Positions 1 through 9,103 of a stretch of DNA of 64,000 nt are shown here, in pieces; positions within the stretch are counted from its first letter, which is position 1; each line of letters begins with the position of its first letter. Both the position numbers and the translations under genes were made by a program. The stretch is from the NCBI GenBank assembly GCA_964472395.1, contig CAYYMM010000007.1, positions 1-64,000 on the forward strand. Direction: 5' to 3'. The notes below the pieces were generated by a model. The model was not told the DNA's origin. It did no database searches and saw nothing but the letters and a program-made list of their open reading frames with translations. Source of the stretch: CALFER01 sp964472395 (GTDB taxonomy: Bacteria > CSSED10-310 > CALFER01).

Positions 1-1
1 C

Positions 2-1063
2 CGCGCCGGCTGCCGCCACCTCGTCATCATCGCCGGCAATCACGACTCCCCCTCGTTCCTCAGCGCCCCCCGCGACATCCTCAGACACCTCCACATCCAC
101 GTCTTCGGTGCCATGTCCGCCCAAAACCCCGCCGACGATGTCATCACCCTGCTCGCCCCCGACGGCCGCCCCGAACTGATCGTCTGTGCCGTTCCCTATC
201 TCCGCGACCGCGACATCCGCTCCTCCATTCCGGGCGAAACCGCTCAGGACAAAGACCGCCATCTGGTGGAGGGGATCGTGCAACGATATACGGACGTGAT
301 CTGCGCAGGCGAACACCTCCGCGAGGGACTCCCCGGCCGGGTGCCGATCGTGCTGATGGGTCATCTCTTCGCAACGGGCGGGCGGACGATCGACGGCGAC
401 GGGGTCCGCGAACTATATGTCGGCTCGCTGGCGCGCATCGGCAGTGAAATTTTCCCGCCCTCAGTCGATTACGCCGCACTGGGACACCTGCACCAGGCTC
501 AGTGTCTCGAAGGGAACACCACCCGCCGTTACAGCGGCGCGCCTCTCCCGATGAGTTTCGACGAGGCGAAGACGACCAAGAGCGTCACGATCGTCGATTT
601 GACAGGCGACAGGGTCCATGTCCGTCTTCGCGACGTCCCCCGCTTCCAGGAACTCATTCGGATTTCAGGCGAACTCCAGGACATTCTCGGGGAGATCGCC
701 GTCCTGATCGATCGCTCAAGCAGGGCTTGGCTCGAAATCGACTACACAGGCCAGGCGATCGAAGGATCTCTGGCCGCCCGTATCGCAGAGGCCGTCGCGG
801 GATCGGCACTCGCCGTTCTGCGCATCCGGAACCGCGCTGTCGTCAGGCACGCCCTGACCGCTCACGATCCCTCGGAAACACTCGATGACCTGAGCCCGGG
901 GCAGGTGTTCGAACGGTGCCTCGACGCAAACGACATCCCCCCCGAACAGCGCGCCGAACTGCTCGAGGCCCACAATGAGATCCTCCAGATTCTTCTCGAG
1001 ACTGACGGGGATTCGAATGCGCCGACGGCTGGGAATGAACAGGAGGCGCCGCATGTTGATTGA
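2..1063 (+). CDS. sbcD: Exonuclease SbcD, nuclease subunit (5' end missing)
   Basis: Metallophosphoesterase (Mre11-like) subunit of the SbcCD complex, which processes DNA ends and hairpins. The reading frame is open from the first bases of the window, so the start codon lies upstream. The visible part begins with the GNHDSP metal-binding motif (about nt 38-55) and continues with GHLH near nt 481 and the SbcD-typical RRYSGAPLPMSFDEA segment. It lacks only the first metal motifs (DxH, GD), which must be upstream. Its stop overlaps the sbcC start by 11 bp, the usual sbcDC arrangement, so the two are translationally coupled. Identification is strong from motifs and context. Confidence 0.93.
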   Translation, partial: RAGCRHLVIIAGNHDSPSFLSAPRDILRHLHIHVFGAMSAQNPADDVITLLAPDGRPELIVCAVPYLRDRDIRSSIPGETAQDKDRHLVEGIVQRYTDVICAGEHLREGLPGRVPIVLMGHLFATGGRTIDGDGVRELYVGSLARIGSEIFPPSVDYAALGHLHQAQCLEGNTTRRYSGAPLPMSFDEAKTTKSVTIVDLTGDRVHVRLRDVPRFQELIRISGELQDILGEIAVLIDRSSRAWLEIDYTGQAIEGSLAARIAEAVAGSALAVLRIRNRAVVRHALTAHDPSETLDDLSPGQVFERCLDANDIPPEQRAELLEAHNEILQILLETDGDSNAPTAGNEQEAPHVD

Positions 1064-4000
1064 ACGAATCCGGTTCAAAAACCTCAATTCGCTCCGCGGC
1101 GAATGGGAAATCGATTTGTCCGATCCCGTCATCGTCTCCGAAGGCATATTCGCGATCACCGGGCCGACAGGGGCCGGCAAATCCACGATTCTCGACGCGG
1201 TATGCCTCGCACTTTACGGCCGCACGCCTCGCCTCAAAAGCATCTCAGCATCCGAAAACGCGATCATGTCGCATGGAACGGGAGACTGTTATTCGGAGGT
1301 GACGTTCAGGACACAGAACGGACGATTCCGCTGCAACTGGAGCCAGCGCCGCGCACGATCAAAACCGGACGGCACGTTACAGCAGCCGCGTCACGAGATC
1401 GCCGATGCGGATTCGAACCGGATCATCGAATCGAAAATCCGCGAGGTCTCGAAGGCGATCGAAGAATGCACGGGGATGGATTACGAGCGATTCACACGCT
1501 CGATGCTGCTCGCACAGGGCGGATTCGCGGCATTTTTACAGGCCGGTCCGGACAGTCGAGCACCGATTCTCGAACAGATTACCGGAACGGCGATCTATTC
1601 TGAAATTTCACGCGCCGTTCACGCGAGGAAGCGTACTGAAAACGAATCTCTCGAACGGATGAATCTCATGCTGGCCGGCATGAAACTCCTCACACGGGAT
1701 GAACGCGACGCGATCGAAGTAAAACTTTCCGAACGATCGACGGAATTGAACTCCCGGGTAACCGATGTCATGCAACTGACAGAACATCTGAACTGGATCA
1801 ACGCGATCGTGTCTTTCGAACAGGACCTCGATGCAATCCGGAAGTCCGGGGAGGAACTGGGGCGCGAGAACGAAGCGTTTTCAGGCGATGCGATTCGACT
1901 GGAAACGGCAGAACGGGCAGCGGAACTGGCGGCGGAGTATGCCGAGATTGAAACTGTACGGCGCGAGATCGCTCATCAAACCGCCTTGAAACAGGAGCTG
2001 GAATCAGGATTGCCTGCTTCCGAGACCAAGCTGGCGGAAAAAATCGATGCACTCGAAACGGCACAAAGCTCGTTGAAAGGAACGGAAACCGCGCATGCGA
2101 AACTGCTCGAAACACTGCGACTCGTGAGGCCGATCGACCAGGAAATCGAGTCGATCGGAAAGAAGCTGGAATCGAGCCGGGCAGCGCTGACAAAAATCGA
2201 AAAGGATCGGGCGGATCTCGGTTGTAAGATCGCAAATCTGGAGCGGGAAGCGGATCGTGAGGAGCGCGGGAGAACGGATGTCGATGCGTATCTGACGGCG
2301 CATTCGATCGACGGGACGCTGGGCGAGGATCTCAAGGCGATCGAACTGAAATCCCGGGACTGGAAGGATTGTGTCCAATCTCGCTCATCACAGGTTGACA
2401 AACGGGACAGGCAGATCAGAGAACTCGAGGTGCTCGACACGCAGCAACGCGCCGCTGAACAGTCCATCGCTGTCGCCCGGATGCAATTGGATGAGCTGAA
2501 CGATACGATCAAGCGCATGGATGAGGAATTCGATGCGGTGTCGGCAGGTCATGGCCGGGACGATTGGGATAGGATGCGTGATTCGATCCGTGAGAGTATC
2601 CGCGGGATCGAGTTGCTCCGGGAGTCGCTGAAACGAGCCGGGGAACGAACCGACGAGATCGCCCGTGAAGAACGGCTTATTGAGGAGCTTTTATCCCGCC
2701 GATCGGTGCTCAACAGGCAGATCGAGGATCAGCGGGATCATCTCGAGTGGCAGGATAAAAACGTCGGGGAACTGGAACAACGACATGAACACGCGACCCG
2801 GATGCACAATCTGGATGACGAGCGCGCGCTTTTGAAGGAAGGCGATCCGTGCCCGCTGTGCGGCTCGACTCATCATCCGTTCGCGGACGGACGGATTCCG
2901 GAACCAACCGAGATCCGAAAGGCGCTGGACGAGGCCCGCAGACAGCGGGACGAAACCCGGAGGAATCTTGAGAAAACAAAAGTTGACGTGGTGCGGGTGG
3001 ACGGTGAGATTCATCATCACAAGCGGCTCATCGACGATATCAGGAACAAAGCGCTCGTGGAACCCGAGTCATTCGCGTCGCTGGCCGTGTCGCTCGAACC
3101 GGAAACTCCTCCTGACGCGTGGACACCCGAGATGATCGACGCACGGGCCGATGACCTGCTGCAGAAACGGAATGAAACCGAAACGGTGCTCCAGAGGATC
3201 GACGCGATCGAACGCGATCGGAAAACGGCTCAGAACGCAAAAATCGACCGGATGGGCGAATTACAGAACGCGCAGATGCGGGGGCATTCCGCTCAAACAG
3301 AGCATCAAGCGCTCCAGGAGCGCATCCGGAGACTCGGCGATGACATCACCGCGAGCGATGCGCGCGTGATGGTGCTCAGCGACGAGTTGACTCATCTGCT
3401 TGTTCCGTACGGGCTTGTTATCGAGTTCGATCGGCTCGACGCAAATCTGGCGGATGCCCGGACACGCTGGGTCCGGTGGCAGGCGGCCAGCCGATCGAAG
3501 CAGGAGATCGAAGCCCGCATCGGGGCGTTGGCCGAGCAGCGTGCGAATCTCAGGGGAGGGATCGAAAAGCTGGACGAACTGATCCCGGAATCCCGGCGTC
3601 AGATCGACACGCTGAACGGAGATGAGACACGCGTAAAGGCTCGGAGGGAGGATCTCTTCGGCGCACGGAATTGCGATTGCGAAGAGCGCGTTTCCGTTGA
3701 GGCAGTCGAATCGGGGAAGCGGGAAGTCGAACAGCGGCGCACGGACAGCGAGGCAGCAAAAGACAGTCTGCTTAAGCGCCGGGAAGCCATCGCGACACAC
3801 GCGAAAAGTCTCGTGCTGGCCCGCGAGCGTCTCGAGCGGATCGAACCGCAATTCATGGAAAAACTCATCGCGAGGGGATTCCCCAATGAACAGGCCTATC
3901 GTGAGGCGCGACTCAATGATGCGACTTTGAAACAGCTTAGGGGGCAATCCGAAGCGTTGAAGAAACGGCGCAACGAACTCGATGCGCGCATGGTGGATCT

Positions 4001-4739
4001 CGAAGGCAGACTCGCTGAAACGAAGGCACGGAATCTGACGGAACGTTCGCGCGAAGAGGTTGTCGCCGAGCAGAAACTGGTTCAGGAGATCATCGGCGAC
4101 ATCCAGCAGGAAATCGGCGGATTGCGCGGCAAACTGACGGAGGACGAGGCGGGGCGGGCCGAGCAGGCGGAGCGGATTGCGGCGCGCGATCGTCAGAAGA
4201 TGGTCTGCGACCGCTGGAATCGCCTGCATGAGCTGATCGGATCCGAAAGCGGCAAGAGGTATCGGAATTTTGCGCAGGGACTGACCTTCGACATTCTACT
4301 CACGCATGCCAACGCGCAGCTCGTCCGGTTGACCGACCGCTACCTTCTCAAGCGGGAAGAGCAATATGATCTGGAGTTGGTGGTGATCGACAATTATCAG
4401 GGCGGGATCGAGCGGACCTCGAAGAACCTGTCGGGCGGCGAGAGTTTTCTCGTGAGTCTGGCTCTGGCGCTCGGATTGTCCCGGATGGCGGGCCGGCAAG
4501 TGCGGATCGATTCGCTCTTTCTGGATGAGGGATTCGGGACGCTGGACGACGATACCCTGGAAAGCGCGCTTCAGTCGCTGGCGGGGTTGAGGCGGGACGG
4601 GAAAATGATCGGGATCATATCGCACATTCAGGCGCTCAAGGACCGAATCGGCGCGCAGATCGAAGCGGAGCCGATGCCGGGAGGATTCAGCCGCCTGATC
4701 GGACCGGGATGCCGGGAGTTGAAGGGAGTATCAACATGA
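1053..4739 (+). CDS. sbcC: Exonuclease SbcC, SMC/Rad50-type ATPase subunit
   Basis: ATPase partner of SbcD. From the ATG at 1053, preceded by AGGAGG at 1041-1046, it encodes 1,228 residues. Walker A GPTGAGKST is at residues 37-45. Two long Glu/Arg/Lys-rich coiled-coil arms flank a zinc hook CPLC at about residues 600-603. The C-terminal head carries the signature LSGGESF (about residue 1126) and Walker B LFLDEGFGTLD. Length and order match the Rad50/SbcC family. The frame is also open about 26 codons upstream inside sbcD, but the SD-supported ATG gives the canonical N-terminus MLIERIRFKNLNSL. The stop overlaps the next start (ATGA at 4736). Confidence 0.97.
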   Translation: MLIERIRFKNLNSLRGEWEIDLSDPVIVSEGIFAITGPTGAGKSTILDAVCLALYGRTPRLKSISASENAIMSHGTGDCYSEVTFRTQNGRFRCNWSQRRARSKPDGTLQQPRHEIADADSNRIIESKIREVSKAIEECTGMDYERFTRSMLLAQGGFAAFLQAGPDSRAPILEQITGTAIYSEISRAVHARKRTENESLERMNLMLAGMKLLTRDERDAIEVKLSERSTELNSRVTDVMQLTEHLNWINAIVSFEQDLDAIRKSGEELGRENEAFSGDAIRLETAERAAELAAEYAEIETVRREIAHQTALKQELESGLPASETKLAEKIDALETAQSSLKGTETAHAKLLETLRLVRPIDQEIESIGKKLESSRAALTKIEKDRADLGCKIANLEREADREERGRTDVDAYLTAHSIDGTLGEDLKAIELKSRDWKDCVQSRSSQVDKRDRQIRELEVLDTQQRAAEQSIAVARMQLDELNDTIKRMDEEFDAVSAGHGRDDWDRMRDSIRESIRGIELLRESLKRAGERTDEIAREERLIEELLSRRSVLNRQIEDQRDHLEWQDKNVGELEQRHEHATRMHNLDDERALLKEGDPCPLCGSTHHPFADGRIPEPTEIRKALDEARRQRDETRRNLEKTKVDVVRVDGEIHHHKRLIDDIRNKALVEPESFASLAVSLEPETPPDAWTPEMIDARADDLLQKRNETETVLQRIDAIERDRKTAQNAKIDRMGELQNAQMRGHSAQTEHQALQERIRRLGDDITASDARVMVLSDELTHLLVPYGLVIEFDRLDANLADARTRWVRWQAASRSKQEIEARIGALAEQRANLRGGIEKLDELIPESRRQIDTLNGDETRVKARREDLFGARNCDCEERVSVEAVESGKREVEQRRTDSEAAKDSLLKRREAIATHAKSLVLARERLERIEPQFMEKLIARGFPNEQAYREARLNDATLKQLRGQSEALKKRRNELDARMVDLEGRLAETKARNLTERSREEVVAEQKLVQEIIGDIQQEIGGLRGKLTEDEAGRAEQAERIAARDRQKMVCDRWNRLHELIGSESGKRYRNFAQGLTFDILLTHANAQLVRLTDRYLLKREEQYDLELVVIDNYQGGIERTSKNLSGGESFLVSLALALGLSRMAGRQVRIDSLFLDEGFGTLDDDTLESALQSLAGLRRDGKMIGIISHIQALKDRIGAQIEAEPMPGGFSRLIGPGCRELKGVST

Positions 4740-5035
4740 ATATCGAGCCTTATGACCGATTCGAGTCGGAACGATTGATCCTTCGGGACGAACTGGCGAT
4801 CGATCGGACGATTCTGGCGAACGAACGGACGCTGCTGGCGTACGCCCGGACCGGATTGGCGATGATCCTGGCCGGGGTCACGTTCATTCATTTTTCCAAT
4901 GCGATCTGGTTCACGGTGTTCGGCGCGGTCAGCATGGTGACGGGTACGATTCTGGCCCTCTGGGGAGGTCTCAGATATCGGAAAATGAAGCAATCGCTGG
5001 CCTCGATCAGGGCGAAACGGAACACCTCACATTGA
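4736..5035 (+). CDS. DUF202 family small membrane protein
   Basis: A 99-residue protein starting at an ATG that overlaps the sbcC stop (ATGA), with GGAG at about 4724-4727. It shows the DUF202 (YidH-like) signature: a charged N-terminus, then LANERTLLAYARTGLAMI leading into a first membrane helix, and a second helix around residues 58-78. The biochemical role of DUF202 proteins is not established. Translational coupling to sbcC is seen directly. A functional link to DNA-end processing is only a possibility, because unrelated membrane proteins are often trailing operon members. Confidence 0.85.
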   Translation: MNIEPYDRFESERLILRDELAIDRTILANERTLLAYARTGLAMILAGVTFIHFSNAIWFTVFGAVSMVTGTILALWGGLRYRKMKQSLASIRAKRNTSH

Positions 5036-5095
5036 CTTTAACGGAAATCTCGTCATGATGTTCGGATGATCTCTTCAAGGAAAGGAAACCCGATC

Positions 5096-5554
5096 ATGAT
5101 CAACCTCCAGTTCTCAAAAGACGAACTCAAACTGCTTCTCGGCCTGCTGAGTACCGCCGGTTATGTTCTGCATGCATATGCGGATGAAGAACTTGTCGAT
5201 GAAGAACGGATTGAAAAGGAATCCGACCTGATCCAGAAAATACTGAAAACAGCCCAGAGTGCGGGACTCAAGGATCTGGTTGAGATGGACGATTGCGGCG
5301 AGCATCTCGCGGTTTCGATGGAAGACGAGGAATTGAGTGAGATACCGGAACGGATCGGATCTTTCGAGGAAACCGTTTTCTGGGGAAAACTGATTTCGTC
5401 GCTGGCCAGCCGGGACATGATCGATGCGATCGGAGAGGATGTGGCCGATAAACTGACGGAAGAGGAGCATTCCGAGAAACATCAGGAGTTCTGCGGAAAG
5501 TACGAAACCGAGTTTTCGAACTTTGGTCTCAACCGTCTGAAGATCGCGGAATGA
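5096..5554 (+). CDS. Hypothetical acidic protein, 152 residues
   Basis: I do not recognise this family. The ATG at 5096 has AAGGAAAGGA at 5079-5088, which is better placed than the ATG at 5066. The protein is strongly acidic, predicted mostly helical, and has no signal peptide or membrane segment. It has four short segments rich in Glu and Leu, and two Cys (in DDCGEH and EFCGKY) too far apart to suggest a known metal site. It sits 60 bp after the DUF202 gene and 40 bp before the thioredoxin gene, all on the same strand, so it is probably part of the same transcription unit. Cytoplasmic by inference. Confidence 0.7.
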   Translation: MINLQFSKDELKLLLGLLSTAGYVLHAYADEELVDEERIEKESDLIQKILKTAQSAGLKDLVEMDDCGEHLAVSMEDEELSEIPERIGSFEETVFWGKLISSLASRDMIDAIGEDVADKLTEEEHSEKHQEFCGKYETEFSNFGLNRLKIAE

Positions 5555-5593
5555 TCGAACCGGAGTGATCCGAAACAGAAGAAAGGAACGGTC

Positions 5594-7084
5594 ATGAAAC
5601 ACGCGTTCGCGCTGAGTTGTATACTTGTTCTGACCCTCGCGACCATCGGATTGGCGAAGGAATACACCATTGCTGAATTCAAGCAGAGCATGTCGCAGCA
5701 GACGGACTCGGCGTCGGTTATAATGCTGTGCAAGGACTACATCGAAAACGCGACCGATCTTGAGGTGATCGAGGTTGCCGCTCGAATCCTTCGACGGGAA
5801 GACGAAGCGGTGCTTGACCAGTTCATCAAGACGAAAGCCGCAGAAAACCCGAAATCGGTCACCTTCCGGTATCTGGCCGGATCACGTCTCGAAGATCCCC
5901 TCGCCATGGTGTCGGCCGGGCGTGAACTGATCGCGCTTGAGCCCAAGAATGCCGCGGGCTACATTGTGCTCGGAAGGGGTTATTCGATGGGACTTTTGGC
6001 CTCTCGCATGAGCAATTCGAAAAAAGTTCCGGAACTCGAAACGACACTGGCGAAAGATGCACCGTATTTTGATGCCATGATTGGGATGCAATCTCCCCGT
6101 GATGAACTCAAACTCGTCTTGACACTCCTCAAGATCCATTCGAAGAAATTCGATGAAGCGCTCAAGGATCTCGAAGTCGGCATCGCCGAGAAGCAGCCGT
6201 GGGCGGATCCATCCCTGCTGCCTCTGATTCATTCCGGTGCAGGCAATTACGACAAGGCTCGTTCCGCTGTCGAATCGTATGTTCAGAGCGGGATTGAACG
6301 AGGGCAGTACAAAGCGGCGGACAAGGATCGCATTTCGGAATCGATGTTCTGCACGACATTGCTGATAGTCGGAGCGTACGACGAAGCGATCAAAATCTAT
6401 GCGGCCACTCCGGATCTCGATACCCGAAGCGACACACTTTACAATCTCGCATGCGCTTATGCGCTCAAGGGTGACGCTGACAAAGCCTTCGAATCCCTCA
6501 ACAAGGCAGCTGCGGCGGGTTATGACGATCATGAAGGTGCCGCCGAGGATTCGGATCTTGAAGCACTGCAGAAAGATGCGCGATGGGCGTCAACGATCGA
6601 GGCCATGAAGGCCGCACATTCGAAGGGTGCAGCGAAACGGAAGGACGCCGCGCTCCTGACGAAAGTGACCAAGGACGCCCCGGATTGGGAACTCAAGACG
6701 CCCGTCGGAAAATCCGTCAAGCTGTCGGATCTCAAAGGCAAAATCGTCATTCTCGATTTCTGGGCCACCTGGTGCGGCCCCTGCATGATGGCCATGCCAG
6801 CGCTCGATCAGTGGTGCAAGACGAAGAAACCCGAAAATGTCGAGGTAATATCGATCAATGTCTGGGAGCAGAATCCGAAGAAAGCCCAGGCGCTATTCGA
6901 ACAGAAGAAGTTCGCCATGACACTGCTGCTGGGTACCGAAGAGGTGGCAAAGTCGTATGGAATCACCGGGATTCCGTATATCTGCGCAATCGACAAGACC
7001 GGCAAGATCCGATATGAGCAGAACGGGTTCAGCCGCGAATTTGAAGAAACCCTCGGATTCTGGGTCGAAGATCTGAATCGATAA
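5594..7084 (+). CDS. Secreted helical-repeat protein with C-terminal TlpA-type thioredoxin domain
   Basis: A 496-residue protein with an N-terminal signal peptide (hydrophobic core up to about residue 21, cleavage near GLAKE). Residues about 30-350 form an all-helical region with TPR-like pairs (for example LYNLACAYALKGDADKAFESLNKA). Residues about 365-496 form a TlpA/ResA-like thioredoxin fold with WATWCGPC (C394, C397), the later cis-Pro segment GITGIPYI, and a typical start DWELKTPVGKSVKLSDLKGK. Such domains are periplasmic thiol-disulfide reductases; the repeats may hold a partner. The gene is followed by two hairpin terminators. An SD (AAAGGA) precedes the ATG. The substrate is not deducible. 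Confidence 0.85.
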   Translation: MKHAFALSCILVLTLATIGLAKEYTIAEFKQSMSQQTDSASVIMLCKDYIENATDLEVIEVAARILRREDEAVLDQFIKTKAAENPKSVTFRYLAGSRLEDPLAMVSAGRELIALEPKNAAGYIVLGRGYSMGLLASRMSNSKKVPELETTLAKDAPYFDAMIGMQSPRDELKLVLTLLKIHSKKFDEALKDLEVGIAEKQPWADPSLLPLIHSGAGNYDKARSAVESYVQSGIERGQYKAADKDRISESMFCTTLLIVGAYDEAIKIYAATPDLDTRSDTLYNLACAYALKGDADKAFESLNKAAAAGYDDHEGAAEDSDLEALQKDARWASTIEAMKAAHSKGAAKRKDAALLTKVTKDAPDWELKTPVGKSVKLSDLKGKIVILDFWATWCGPCMMAMPALDQWCKTKKPENVEVISINVWEQNPKKAQALFEQKKFAMTLLLGTEEVAKSYGITGIPYICAIDKTGKIRYEQNGFSREFEETLGFWVEDLNR

Positions 7085-7105
7085 TATACATAAAACTTAT
7101 ATGTC

Positions 7106-7130
7106 GGGCGGATTGCGATCCGCCCTTTTT
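7106..7130 (+). terminator. Rho-independent terminator after the thioredoxin gene
   Basis: The inverted repeat GGGCGGATTGCGATCCGCCC (7106-7125) forms an 8-bp GC-rich stem with a TGCG loop and is followed by TTTTT. It lies 22 bp after the upstream stop codon. The arms are the same sequence as a palindrome at 9194-9213, so the stem belongs to a local repeat family. Confidence 0.8.
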
Positions 7131-7144
7131 GTTGGTACCTGTTC

Positions 7145-7168
7145 GGGCGGATCGAAATCCGCCCTTTT
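7145..7168. terminator. Second, near-identical hairpin terminator between convergent genes
   Basis: GGGCGGATCGAAATCCGCCC (7145-7164) followed by TTTT. It has the same 8-bp arms as the hairpin 20 bp upstream but a different loop (CGAA). It sits exactly at the end of the convergent asparagine-synthase-like gene, so the pair could insulate both transcripts. On the minus strand the 3' side lacks a T-run, so its effect there is less certain. Confidence 0.7.
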
Positions 7169-8841
7169 CAACGATTCTCCCAAAAAAGTGCCACTGTCAT
7201 GAACCTGCTGATCTGTTGCGCGTCTCGTCGGGACAATCTCTTTTGACGCCATGTTTTCCGTATTCGAGGAATCGATACGATCGCATCCAGATCCTCCCGT
7301 TTGGAATAGAGGATCTCTTCCACAAAACGGCGACTGTTTCGCAACAACCGGATATAATTCTGCGCCGGCAGGAGCATCCCGGGGACCATCCTCCGAAGAA
7401 ATCTCGACATTAACCAGAGCTTCGATGGTTTGAATCCGTTCGCCGGTATGTTACCCGAAGGCTCCAATCGGATGCTTGCCAGTTTCGGCGCACCGGCATC
7501 GAGAATCTTTGCATGAACACTCGGTAACTGACGATTCGCAGCCGGAAGTCTGCGGATCGCTGCGAGATAAGAGGGTTCGAGGAATGGCAAGATAACATGA
7601 AAATATCGACCCCAGATCAACGAACCGAAAATGGTAAAGGTTCGAATGCGATTGAACAGATAAAACTCATCGAGAACTGTCGTCTTCGATGCGGATAATG
7701 ACTGCTTCGCAGCGTTCATGAAACCATCAAGATACTCCTCCTCCATCGTTTGTAATGCGTCTTCATAATGGAGAATCGATCCCTGGATGCATTTCGGGTC
7801 AAGCCTGTTTTCCTTCGCGAAAATGATCCGTCCAAGTGCTTCTTGATCGTCGCCGGACTCATCGTCCGATCCGCTGATCTTCCAGAAATTACGACCGTAT
7901 TCACCCCCGATCCCCGGGATGACGGTTTGTGCTCCTCGGTCACGAAGTGTATCGCACGGGTACATCGCATGACTGTCGTCGATGGAGATCGAGCCACCGG
8001 TTGATCGAATGATTCTCTGCGAAAACTCCTCAAGATAATTCCGCGGAAATTCGAAGTGATAATGCGGCAAGGACATTACACCAGCGGCTTGTGCGGCGAT
8101 TCCAGCCTCGTCCGACCGTCGAGATCCCCTTGTGTAGCTTACGATGCCCGGACGAGACACACATGACAGCACAGCACGGGAATCGAGTCCTCCGGACAGC
8201 GGAATCCATGTCCCACCGGTCGGGGATTCCAGGCGATGATCGAGAGCCTTCCGGAAACGAGCCGCGCACAGACAGACATCCGCCTTAATGGGATCACCAA
8301 TCGGCAATCGCTCTTCAATGAAGGATTCGATGCATTCGCGTCTGATGATATGGACGTTTCCTTCCGGCAATCTGCGGATTTCCTGGCAGAGCGTGCGATT
8401 GCCGACGATGCGTCCGAGGCCGATGAGGGAAGCTGTTGCGATTGGATCCGGCGTTCCCTGCCCGAGGAGCTTCCGAAGCTCAAACAGATCGGTGGAATAG
8501 ACAAACAGGGATTGCTTCCGGAAGTAGTAGATCGGACGAAGACCAGGGGCAGCCGATTCGATACGCATCAAATTATTGAGCGAGCTGAAACGAAATGTGA
8601 AATCGAAAGGATGAGAAGGATTCCGTTCCGAGTCATGACAGATTCGGATTGCAGCATCGCTCGCTTTAACTCTTTCAATGGCGGGTCCGGACCACTCGGG
8701 ATGATGGAAGGCGATGAAAATATGGCGTGAAGCTGGGTCGAGTTGCTGGTACAAGGTAAAAGCAACTCGTTTCCAATAATCTAGAAAAAAGCGGAGTCGA
8801 TCTGATTGATCGAATTCAATCGCGCCTGAAACATGGATCAT
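7168..8841 (-). CDS. Asparagine-synthase-like (AsnB-related) protein without a catalytic glutaminase Cys
   Basis: A 557-residue protein. The C-terminal two thirds show the AsnB synthetase fold: the PP-loop SGGLDS at residues 216-221 and RSDEAGIAAQAAG shortly after. The N-terminal about 200 residues resemble the glutaminase fold (LFVYSTDLFELRKLL, RLPEGNVHI), but the chain starts MIHVSGAI rather than MCG, so it has no Cys nucleophile at position 2. It should activate a carboxylate with ATP, using free ammonia or another amine. Related proteins act in amide or peptide natural-product and exopolysaccharide pathways. It stands alone on its strand, and the substrate is unknown. No SD is obvious upstream of the ATG. 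Confidence 0.8.
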   Translation of the reverse strand: MIHVSGAIEFDQSDRLRFFLDYWKRVAFTLYQQLDPASRHIFIAFHHPEWSGPAIERVKASDAAIRICHDSERNPSHPFDFTFRFSSLNNLMRIESAAPGLRPIYYFRKQSLFVYSTDLFELRKLLGQGTPDPIATASLIGLGRIVGNRTLCQEIRRLPEGNVHIIRRECIESFIEERLPIGDPIKADVCLCAARFRKALDHRLESPTGGTWIPLSGGLDSRAVLSCVSRPGIVSYTRGSRRSDEAGIAAQAAGVMSLPHYHFEFPRNYLEEFSQRIIRSTGGSISIDDSHAMYPCDTLRDRGAQTVIPGIGGEYGRNFWKISGSDDESGDDQEALGRIIFAKENRLDPKCIQGSILHYEDALQTMEEEYLDGFMNAAKQSLSASKTTVLDEFYLFNRIRTFTIFGSLIWGRYFHVILPFLEPSYLAAIRRLPAANRQLPSVHAKILDAGAPKLASIRLEPSGNIPANGFKPSKLWLMSRFLRRMVPGMLLPAQNYIRLLRNSRRFVEEILYSKREDLDAIVSIPRIRKTWRQKRLSRRDAQQISRFMTVALFWENR

Positions 8842-8989
8842 GACACAAAATCCCAGTCAGCCGGAGAAGAATGGTCAATTGAATCAGTCTGAAAGTCAAG
8901 AAGCGGCTTCAAATTTTTATTTTTACTAAACCTATCGTCCATTTCGACATTATGTTTTGAAGCCCACATCCAATGAAAGGAGGCCGTCG
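8842..8989. other. Divergent intergenic region, no recognised element
   Basis: AT-rich spacer between the start of the asparagine-synthase-like gene and the short ORF and repeats upstream of the ABC exporter. It should hold promoters for both directions. I see AT-rich stretches around 8905-8960 but no box pair I would commit to. Confidence 0.4.
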
Positions 8990-9064
8990 ATGATGTTCCA
9001 ACTTATCCGATTGCAGCTCACGATCAACTCATCGTTCTGCGTCTCCTGCAGCAATCCTCGCTAA
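8990..9064 (+). CDS. Possible 24-residue peptide with strong Shine-Dalgarno
   Basis: Two consecutive ATGs at 8990 and 8993 follow AAAGGAGG (8976-8983) at an ideal distance. The frame runs 24 codons to TAA at 9062. The peptide begins MMFQLIRLQLTINSS and carries a CVSC motif near the end. It is not recognised. It could be a leader peptide or small protein of the ABC exporter transcript, or a chance ORF. The SD is the only real support. Confidence 0.35.
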   Translation: MMFQLIRLQLTINSSFCVSCSNPR

Positions 9065-9103
9065 CAAAAAAACCAATACCCCTTTATAGCAGGATCACCG
9101 TAC

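Noticed and set aside
975..1052. Longer SbcC reading frame starting inside sbcD
   Set aside because: The extra residues are Arg-rich, overlap sbcD, and the SD-supported ATG at 1053 gives the conserved start.
3261..4229. 322-codon open frame antisense to sbcC
   Set aside because: Complement of the coiled-coil coding region; no SD and no recognisable domains. A shadow of the biased codon use.
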